This document shows positions 58,287 through 64,000 of a DNA stretch of 64,000 nt, in pieces; positions within the stretch are counted from its first letter, which is position 1; every line of letters begins with the position of its first letter. Source of the stretch: Nocardioidaceae bacterium (GTDB lineage Bacteria > Actinomycetota > Actinomycetes > Propionibacteriales > Nocardioidaceae). The DNA is taken from NCBI GenBank assembly GCA_009780515.1, contig WQZX01000003.1, positions 1 through 64,000 on the forward strand. Reading direction: 5' to 3'. A model generated the notes under the pieces. It did not search any database. It saw only the letters and a program-made list of their open reading frames with translations, and was not told the origin of the DNA. Made by a program: the position numbers and the translations under genes.

Positions 58287-58359
58287 TCCCCCGTAGCTCA
58301 ACTGGCAGAGCATTCGACTGTTAATCGAAGGGTTACTGGTTCGAGTCCAGTCGGGGGAG
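58287..58359 (+). tRNA. tRNA-Asn (GTT)
   Basis: A 73-nt cloverleaf with acceptor stem TCCCCCG/CGGGGGA, D arm GCTC...GAGC, anticodon loop CTGTTAA with anticodon GTT at 58319-58321, and T arm ACTGGTTCGAGTCCAGT. The CCA end is not encoded. A strong terminator follows. Confidence 0.95.
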
Positions 58360-58365
58360 CAGAGA

Positions 58366-58403
58366 AACCCCCGTTGACCTGCGAAGACAGGTCGACGGGG
58401 GTT
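58366..58403 (+). terminator. Terminator after tRNA-Asn
   Basis: AACCCCCGTTGACCTG (58366-58381) pairs with CAGGTCGACGGGGGTT (58388-58403), 16 pairs including one G-U, with a 6-nt loop. TCTGCTTC follows. Confidence 0.85.
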
Positions 58404-58537
58404 CTGCTTCCACGAGTGGCCGCGCCTTCCCCACCACCTCGAATGCCCGCGGGGAGCCGGACGCGCCCCGGCTCGGATGCGGCCTGGCTCACAGTCCGTG
58501 GGTAATCTGTGCCGACTCATGTGGCGGAGGAGTGTCC

Positions 58538-60172
58538 ATGTCGCAGCCCGCGGACCACGCCCGACCGGGGGCGCGTCGTGCTTCTCGCTCGGTCAGGCTG
58601 TCGCGCCGTGAGCGACGCCGGCTGCGCAGGCAGGCCGGATCGGCCCACCCCGCCCGCCGCCGGGCGCTCCGTCCCGGCGAGGCCGTCACGGAGGCGGCTG
58701 CCGGCCACGTGCGAGGGGGCCGTCGAGCGGCGCGACGCGGGCACCGTCGTACCCACGGACTCGCCGGGACCATCGGTGTCACCCTGCTCGGTGCGCTGAT
58801 CCCCGGCTCCGGCTACCTGTACGCCGGCCGGCGGCTGCTCGGTGGCGTGGTGCTCGGGTGCTGGGTGCTGCTGGTGGGCGCGCTGCTGCTGCGCTACGGC
58901 ACCGACTGGCACCGCGCGCTCGACCTCGCCTTCAACCCGGTCGCGCTGCGGATCGCCGCGGTGGTCGTCGGTGTGCTGCTGCTGATCTGGGTCGGCGTCG
59001 TGTGGACGTCGTACCGGCTGGTGCGACCGCGTCGCCGCGGCCGCTGGCAGACGGCGATCGGCAACGTGGCGGTCGTCCTCATCTGCCTGGTGGTCGCGGC
59101 TCCCGTCGCCCGTGCCGCGCAGTACGCCGTCGCCACGGCCGGCCTGGTCAACAAGGTCTTCGACAACAACGAGACCGCCACGGCGCCGAAGCTCGACGCG
59201 CACGACCCGTGGGCCGACAAGCCGCGGGTCAACGTCCTGCTCCTCGGCGGCGATGGCGACATCGGCCGCGAGGGCGTGCGCACCGACAGCATGGTGCTGC
59301 TGAGCATCGACACGCACACCGGCCGGACCATCACGATCAGCCTGCCGCGCAACCTGGCGGACGCGCAGTTCCCGACCGACAGCCCGCTGCACAAGGTCTA
59401 CCCGAACGGCTTCACCGACGGCGACCCCGCCGACGGCAACTACATGCTCAACGCGGTCTACCGCGACGTGCCGATGAACCACCCCGGCATCCTCGGCAAG
59501 AGCCACAACGAGGGCGCCGACGCGATCAAGGAGGCGGTCTCGGGGACGCTCGGCATCCCCGTCGACTACTACCTGCTGGTCAACCTCTCCGGCTTCCGCG
59601 ACATCGTCAACGCGATGGGCGGGGTGACGGTCAACGTCGACGCCCCGATCGCGATCCAGGGCGACACCTCCGACCACATCCCGCCGATCGGCTACATCCC
59701 GCCGGGGCCCGACGAGCACCTCGACGGCTACCACGCGCTGTGGTTCGCGCGCGGCCGCTGGGGCGCCGACGACTACCAGCGCATGGACCGCCAGCGCTGC
59801 ATGATCAAGGCGATCATCGACACCGCCAACCCGGCGAACCTGCTGCGCCGCTACCTCGGTCTGGTCAGCGCCGGCAAGAAGATCGTGCTGACCGACATCC
59901 CGAAGGAGATGGGTCCGGCGTTCGTCGACCTCGCGCTCGAGGTCAAGCACGCCAAGGTCAAGTCGGTGGTCTTCAAGACGTCGTCGCAGTTCGACTCGGC
60001 CCACCCCGACTTCGCCTACATGCACCGCGTCGTCATGGCGGCGCTGCAGCCGGCGACGCACCACCACCACAAGTCGGCGAACGCGCCGCAGGACCCCACC
60101 GACGTCTGCGCCTACCACCCGACGGGGGAGACGGTCGCCGACGCCGAGGCGTACGACGCCCAGTTCAAGTAA
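58538..60172 (+). CDS. LytR-CpsA-Psr (LCP) family wall polymer ligase
   Basis: This 544-aa enzyme attaches wall glycopolymers to peptidoglycan. A very basic cytoplasmic N-terminus (about 1-75, many Arg) is followed by about three membrane helices (77-100, 104-124, 134-155 and 170-190 region), then the LCP domain (about 230-480): NVLLLGGD, RTDSMVLLSID, TISLPRNLAD and the conserved Arg/Asp in GYHALWFARGRWGADDYQ and RMDRQRCM. ATG at 58538 has GGAGGA 7 nt upstream; the GTG at 58532 is too near that site. TM2-like GSGYLYAGR near 92-100 is also visible, so the membrane part may contain an extra signature. Confidence 0.88.
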   Translation: MSQPADHARPGARRASRSVRLSRRERRRLRRQAGSAHPARRRALRPGEAVTEAAAGHVRGGRRAARRGHRRTHGLAGTIGVTLLGALIPGSGYLYAGRRLLGGVVLGCWVLLVGALLLRYGTDWHRALDLAFNPVALRIAAVVVGVLLLIWVGVVWTSYRLVRPRRRGRWQTAIGNVAVVLICLVVAAPVARAAQYAVATAGLVNKVFDNNETATAPKLDAHDPWADKPRVNVLLLGGDGDIGREGVRTDSMVLLSIDTHTGRTITISLPRNLADAQFPTDSPLHKVYPNGFTDGDPADGNYMLNAVYRDVPMNHPGILGKSHNEGADAIKEAVSGTLGIPVDYYLLVNLSGFRDIVNAMGGVTVNVDAPIAIQGDTSDHIPPIGYIPPGPDEHLDGYHALWFARGRWGADDYQRMDRQRCMIKAIIDTANPANLLRRYLGLVSAGKKIVLTDIPKEMGPAFVDLALEVKHAKVKSVVFKTSSQFDSAHPDFAYMHRVVMAALQPATHHHHKSANAPQDPTDVCAYHPTGETVADAEAYDAQFK

Positions 60173-60203
60173 GGGGGCCTGCCGCCCGTCGTACGCCGTC
60201 GCC

Positions 60204-61928
60204 TCACTCGGGGCTGTCGATGAACTCCTTCGACTTCGCGATCGCGAAGCCCCAGCCCTGCTCCAGCGTCGGCTTCGGCGGAAGCGCGACCTCCTCGGGG
60301 TTGGTCACCATGTCGACCAGCACCGGGCCGTCATGCGCGAGCGCCTCGCGTACGGCGGCGTCGACGTCCCTGGCCTTCGTGACGCGGATGCCGTGCATCC
60401 CGATCGCCTCGGCGAGCTTGGCGAAGTCGGGGTTGTGCAGGACGGTGCCGTACTCCGCGAGCCCGACCTGCTCCATCTCGAGCTTGACCATGCCGAGGCG
60501 TCCGTTGTCGAAGACGAAGATCTTCACCGGCAGGTCATGGCTGACCGCGGTGAGCAGGTCGCCCATCAGCATCGAGAGGCCGCCGTCGCCGGACATCGCG
60601 ATGACCTCGCGCTTGCGGTCGAGCGCGCTGATCCCCAGCGCCTGTGGCATCGCGTTGGCCATCGAGCCCAGGTTGAACGAGCCGATCAGCCGCCGGTCGC
60701 CCTCCATCCGGACGAAGCGGGAGAGCCAGACCGCAGACATCCCCGTGTCCGCGGTGAAGACGGCGTCGCGCGAGGCGTGCCGGTTGAGGGCCGCCCCGAC
60801 CACCTCGGGCCGGATCCGCTCCTCGGTGTTGTCGAGCTTGCGCCGGATCCGCCCGATCAGCTTCGACTCGTACGACGGGTCGGCCAGCTCCGCCTGCCGC
60901 TCGCCCCACTTCTCGTAGGACTTGCGCGCCTTGGCGAGGTGCTTGTCGTCGTCCTTGGGCTCGAGCAGGGGGAGCAGCGACCGGAGGGTGCGGCCGACGT
61001 CGCCGACCAGGCCGTGGTCGACCGGCGTGCGACGCCCGATGTGCCGGCCGTTGCGGTCGAGCTGGATGACGGTCTTCCCCTCCGGGTAGAAGTTCCGGTA
61101 GGGGAAGTCCGTGCCCACCATGAAGAGAACGTCGCAGTCGTCGAACGCCTCCGCGGTCGCCGGGTTGCCGAGCAGGCCGGACTGGCCGACCTCGTACGGG
61201 TTCTCGCGGTCGAACGGCGCTTTCGCCTTGAGCGAGACGACCATCGGAGCGGAGAGCGTGCGGGCCAGGTCGAGGACCTCGTCGCGGGCGTCTGCCGCGC
61301 CGAGCCCCACCAGCAGCGTGACCTTGGCGGCGTCGTTGAGCACGGTCGCGACCCGCTCGAGTTCGTCGATGTCGGGCGCGGCCGGGGGAGTCGGCGTCAC
61401 GAACCGCGGCGGGCGGGTGCCCTTGGGCATCTCCAGCCCGCCGACGTCGCCCGGGAGCGACAGCACGGCGACCCCACGCTCGGAGATCGCCGCGTTGACC
61501 GCCTGCTCGAGCAGCATCGGCAGCTGGTCGACGCTCGTGATGGTGTGGTTGAACACCGCGACGTCGGCGAAGACGCGGTCGTTGTCGACCTCCTGGAAGA
61601 AGTCGCTGCCCATGTCCTCGCGCGGGACCTGTCCCACGATCGCGAGCACGGGCGCGGCCGACTTCTTGGCGTCGTACAGCCCGTTGAGGAGGTGGATCGC
61701 GCCCGGTCCGACGGTGCCCATGCACACCGCGACCTCGCCGGTCAGCTGGGCCTGCCCGCTCGCGGCGAAGGCGCCCGCCTCCTCGTGCCGTACGCCGATC
61801 CACTCGACCCGGTCCTCGCGGCGGATCGCATCGGTCACCGGGTTCAGCGCGTCACCCACGACGCCCCAGACGCTGCGGACGCCGTGGTCGGCGAGGGAGG
61901 TGATGATCATCTCGGCGACGGTGCTCAA
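60204..61928 (-). CDS. TPP-dependent enzyme, pyruvate oxidase (PoxB)-like
   Basis: This 574-aa enzyme has the three-domain layout of TPP-dependent oxidases/decarboxylases: N-terminal binding domain with the catalytic Glu in RHEEAGAFAASGQAQL (about 49-64) and MGTVGPGAIHLLNGLYDAKK; central FAD/NAD-like domain; and the TPP domain with MSGDGGLSMLMGDLLTAVSH (about 451-470) and FDNGRLGMV. The overall pattern is of pyruvate dehydrogenase (quinone)/PoxB. The TTG at 61928 is chosen because GAGGAG lies 6-7 nt upstream; ATG 61910 is less likely. It is convergent with the LCP gene. Confidence 0.85.
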   Translation of the reverse strand: MSTVAEMIITSLADHGVRSVWGVVGDALNPVTDAIRREDRVEWIGVRHEEAGAFAASGQAQLTGEVAVCMGTVGPGAIHLLNGLYDAKKSAAPVLAIVGQVPREDMGSDFFQEVDNDRVFADVAVFNHTITSVDQLPMLLEQAVNAAISERGVAVLSLPGDVGGLEMPKGTRPPRFVTPTPPAAPDIDELERVATVLNDAAKVTLLVGLGAADARDEVLDLARTLSAPMVVSLKAKAPFDRENPYEVGQSGLLGNPATAEAFDDCDVLFMVGTDFPYRNFYPEGKTVIQLDRNGRHIGRRTPVDHGLVGDVGRTLRSLLPLLEPKDDDKHLAKARKSYEKWGERQAELADPSYESKLIGRIRRKLDNTEERIRPEVVGAALNRHASRDAVFTADTGMSAVWLSRFVRMEGDRRLIGSFNLGSMANAMPQALGISALDRKREVIAMSGDGGLSMLMGDLLTAVSHDLPVKIFVFDNGRLGMVKLEMEQVGLAEYGTVLHNPDFAKLAEAIGMHGIRVTKARDVDAAVREALAHDGPVLVDMVTNPEEVALPPKPTLEQGWGFAIAKSKEFIDSPE

Positions 61929-62038
61929 AGCGCTCTCCTCGGGTCGGTTCGGTTGGTCCGGCCAACCGGTACCCACGAGCGCGCCCCTCATCCGTGGGGA
62001 CCCGTGGACCTCCGGTCACCAGGCGACCAGTGGCCTGT

Positions 62039-63619
62039 TCAGGGACGGAAGCGGTCGGGGTCGGCGTCGGCCCAGTCGCGGGCCCAGGACTCCGGCGCGG
62101 AGGCGAGCAGCTCGCCGCTGGCGAGGTGCGGGTACATCTCGGCGTAGCTGAGGACGCTGTCGTGGTCGATGCGACGGCGCAGCATGTGCGGCCGCAGCTC
62201 GGAGGGGTCGTGGAGGCCCATCGACGCGATGACCTGCGTGGCCTGCTCGACGCAGTGCTGCTGGTAGTGGCGGACGCGCTCGGACTTGTCCGGGACGTAG
62301 AGCGCCCGGGCGCGCTTCGGGTCCTGCGTCGCCACGCCGACGGGGCAGGTGTTCGTGTGGCAGAGCTGGGCCTGGATGCAGCCGACGGCCATCATCATCG
62401 AGCGCGCGGAGTTGGTGTAGTCGGCGCCCTGGATCAGCCGCTTGACGATGTCGATGCCGGTCGCGACCTTGGCGCTCGCGCCCACCTTCACGCGATCGCG
62501 GAGACCCGTGCCGACGAGCGCGTTGTGCACCATCAGCAGGCCCTCGGTCAGCGGGGTGCCGACGTGGTCCTCGTACTCCATCGGCGCCGCGCCCGTGCCG
62601 CCCTCGCCGCCGTCGACGATGATGAAGTCCGGCGTCACGCCCTCCTCGACCATCGCCTTGCAGATGCCGAGGAAGTCCGTGCGCGACCCGACGCAGAGCT
62701 TGAAGCCGGCCGGCTTGCCACCGGACAGGTCGCGCATGTGAGCCACGAAGTGCACCAGCTCGCGCGGCGTCGAGAAGGTCTTGTGCGCCGGCGGCGACAC
62801 GCACTTCTCGCCGACAGGTACGCCGCGGGCCTCCGAGATCTCCTTGGTGACCTTGGCCCCGGGCAGCACGCCGCCGATGCCGGGCTTCGCGCCCTGGCTG
62901 AGCTTGAGCGAGACCATCTTCACCTGGTCGTCGGCCGCCGTGTCCGCGAAGCGGCTCGGCTCGAAGTCGCCGTCCTCGGTGCGGCAGCCGAAGTAGCCGC
63001 TGCCGATCTCCCACACCAGGTCGCCGCCGTTGCGGTGGTAGCGGCTCAGCCCGCCCTCGCCGGTGTCGTGCGCGAAGCCGCCCAGGGCCGCACCCTTGTT
63101 GAGCGCCTCGATGGCGTTGCCGCTGAGCGCTCCGAAGCTCATCGCGGAGACGTTCATCAGCGCCATGTCGTACGGCCTCTTGCAGTCCGGCCCGCCGATC
63201 CGCACCCGCGGCGGCGTCTCCATCGTCGGCACCGGCACGGTCGAGTGGACGAGGTACTCATAGCCCAGCTCGTCGACGTCGCGCTCGGTGCCGAAAGGCT
63301 GCTCCTCCTTCATGTCCTTGGCGCGCTGGTAGATCGACGAGCGGGTGTCGCGGTCGAACGGCCGCCCGTCCCAGTTGCGCTCGATGAAGTACTGCTGCAG
63401 CTCGGGCCGGATGCCCTCGAGCAGGAAGCGCATGTGCCCGAGCACCGGGTAGTTGCGCAGGATCGAGTGCTTGCGCTGCGCGACGTCGTACACGCCGAGG
63501 CAGAGGAGCAGCACCGCGATCACGGCCAGCGCCCACCACCCCGGCCCACCGATCGCAGCGGCCAGCACGGCCAGCAGGCCGAGGACCATCAGGGCACCGA
63601 GGACGAAGAAGCGCAACAT
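62039..63619 (-). CDS. Membrane-anchored FMN-binding glutamate synthase-like protein
   Basis: This 526-aa protein resembles the FMN/3Fe-4S synthase domain of glutamate synthase (GltB C-terminal half) with two membrane helices at the N-terminus (about 5-22 and 27-45). It has MSFGALSGNAIEALNKGA (about 164-181), the HDTGEGGLSRYH block, VDGGEGGTGAAP (about 343-354), and the iron-sulfur ligand pattern CIQAQLCHTNTCPVGVAT (Cys-x5-Cys-x4-Cys, about 413-430). It lacks the amidotransferase domain, so it probably uses a different nitrogen donor or is an unrelated oxidoreductase. Such proteins are widespread but uncharacterised. Confidence 0.82.
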   Translation of the reverse strand: MLRFFVLGALMVLGLLAVLAAAIGGPGWWALAVIAVLLLCLGVYDVAQRKHSILRNYPVLGHMRFLLEGIRPELQQYFIERNWDGRPFDRDTRSSIYQRAKDMKEEQPFGTERDVDELGYEYLVHSTVPVPTMETPPRVRIGGPDCKRPYDMALMNVSAMSFGALSGNAIEALNKGAALGGFAHDTGEGGLSRYHRNGGDLVWEIGSGYFGCRTEDGDFEPSRFADTAADDQVKMVSLKLSQGAKPGIGGVLPGAKVTKEISEARGVPVGEKCVSPPAHKTFSTPRELVHFVAHMRDLSGGKPAGFKLCVGSRTDFLGICKAMVEEGVTPDFIIVDGGEGGTGAAPMEYEDHVGTPLTEGLLMVHNALVGTGLRDRVKVGASAKVATGIDIVKRLIQGADYTNSARSMMMAVGCIQAQLCHTNTCPVGVATQDPKRARALYVPDKSERVRHYQQHCVEQATQVIASMGLHDPSELRPHMLRRRIDHDSVLSYAEMYPHLASGELLASAPESWARDWADADPDRFRP

Positions 63620-63681
63620 GTCCCACTTCTACTAGACCAGCGGTGAGACCGCACGTATCCCGCACTAGCCTGAGCCCCCGA

Positions 63682-63735
63682 GGGGCGGTAGCTCAGTCGG
63701 TCAGAGCAGAGGACTCATAATCCTGTTGTGCCGGG
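63682..63735 (+). pseudogene. Truncated tRNA copy (CAT anticodon)
   Basis: GGGGCGG acceptor arm, D arm and anticodon arm match the intact tRNA at 63794: 32 identical bases at 63679-63710 versus 63791-63822. The anticodon loop CTCATAA is kept and the stem has a compensated change (AGGA/TCCT here versus ACGA/TCGT). It breaks off in the T stem (CCGGG at 63731-63735); no matching 3' acceptor follows. The region beyond holds short direct repeats GTTAGCCA (63764-63771 and 63776-63783). Confidence 0.75.
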
Positions 63736-63793
63736 CCTGATTCACGCTCAAAACAGGGAAGGACGTTAGCCAGTTCGTTAGCCAACACCACGA

Positions 63794-63867
63794 GGGGCGG
63801 TAGCTCAGTCGGTCAGAGCAGACGACTCATAATCGTCCGGTCACGGGTTCAAGCCCCGTCCGCCCCA
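63794..63867 (+). tRNA. tRNA-Met (CAT anticodon, elongator-type)
   Basis: A 74-nt cloverleaf: acceptor GGGGCGG/CCGCCCC, D arm GCTC...GAGC, anticodon stem GACGA/TCGTC with loop CTCATAA (anticodon CAT at about 63828-63830), T arm CGGGTTCAAGCCCCG region, discriminator A. The pattern is that of elongator Met in actinobacteria; tRNA-Ile with a modified CAT anticodon cannot be excluded by sequence alone. No CCA encoded. Confidence 0.88.
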
Positions 63868-63878
63868 CAACGCACAGA

Positions 63879-63910
63879 ACCGCCCCGCCCTCCGGAGAGG
63901 GCGGGGCGGT
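63879..63910 (+). terminator. Terminator after tRNA-Met
   Basis: ACCGCCCCGCCCTC (63879-63892) and GAGGGCGGGGCGGT (63897-63910) form a perfect 14-bp stem with a CGGA loop. Confidence 0.85.
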
Positions 63911-63961
63911 CATGCGGTCGTTCGGCCACGGGAACAGGTGGCCGTGTGCGAAGGTTCCTCC

Positions 63962-64000
63962 GTGGGGAAGCCGAGCGGTCTGCCGAAGCGCCTGTCGCAG
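63962..64000 (+). CDS. Possible start of next gene (partial)
   Basis: A GTG at 63962 opens the frame MGKPSGLPKRLSQ, still open at the window end. AAGGTTCCTCC precedes it, with a weak AAGG. It is basic, as many gene starts are, but 13 codons are too few to judge. It may be nothing. Confidence 0.25.
   Translation, partial: MGKPSGLPKRLSQ

Noticed and set aside
61111..62151. 346-codon open frame on the plus strand opposite the PoxB-like gene
   Set aside because: It is Ser/Ala/Thr-rich, has no motif and is antisense to a TPP enzyme with complete motifs.

Overview
The window comes from the chromosome of a high-GC actinobacterium, most likely Nocardioides or a close relative. The reasons are the roughly 70% GC look, many GTG and a few TTG starts, a mycothiol-dependent formaldehyde dehydrogenase, an HrcA/CIRCE-controlled dnaJ, and lipoproteins and LCP/L,D-transpeptidase proteins typical of mycolate-free Gram-positives. 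The backbone on the + strand (hrcA, dnaJ, rsmE, phoH, ybeY, CBS-domain protein, era, recO, uppS, glyS, dgt, dnaG) keeps the order of Mycobacterium tuberculosis Rv2374c to Rv2343c. Accessory blocks have been inserted between these housekeeping genes.

Layout. 1-2.1 kb: exported proteins (DUF6318 lipoprotein, PKD protein, unknown secreted protein). 2.2-6 kb: MOSC protein, long-chain acyl-CoA ligase, HemW. 6-14.5 kb: five stand-alone condensation/PapA/WS-DGAT-fold acyltransferases around a UGT-type glycosyltransferase, with a divergent operator-like region; this looks like an undescribed acylated-glycolipid locus and is the most interesting part. 14.5-19 kb: TM2 protein, DUF3097, CIRCE-hrcA-dnaJ-rsmE. 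19-22 kb: a 94-bp palindromic repeat, two GerMN/Gmad2 proteins and their SigE-family sigma factor. 22-28.2 kb: HIT protein, mycothiol formaldehyde detoxification pair, fdhD, phoH-ybeY-CBS operon and a catalytically degenerate cytidine deaminase homologue. 28.3-32 kb: ABC exporter plus two-component system behind a perfect palindrome. 32-36.6 kb: 10-methyl fatty acid genes (FAD reductase and SAM methyltransferase), an SIP-type flavin reductase and era, partly overlapping. 36.6-38.8 kb: two septum-formation-like lipoproteins and a flavodoxin. 38.8-40.7 kb: leuA with a Leu-codon leader peptide and hairpin. 40.7-43.6 kb: tandem secreted lipases and a voltage-sensor-like membrane protein. 43.8-49.7 kb: recO, a matrixin protease, an AbiEi/nuclease-like gene bracketed by two direct copies of the 94-bp palindrome, uppS, a His-rich membrane protein under a Zur-like box, an ABM protein and glyS. 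49.7-58.2 kb: lipoprotein, dusB, an M15-like cell-wall protein, dgt, choice-of-anchor P protein, L,D-transpeptidase, dnaG. 58.3-64 kb: tRNA-Asn, LCP ligase, PoxB-like TPP enzyme, a membrane-anchored glutamate-synthase-like protein, a truncated tRNA copy and an intact CAT tRNA.

A repeated regulatory theme is a TANNNT -10 box 6-9 nt upstream of the start codon at about ten genes, which implies widespread leaderless transcription. No rRNA, CRISPR array, prophage or intact insertion sequence was seen. Protein functions come from motif recognition only; no database search was run.
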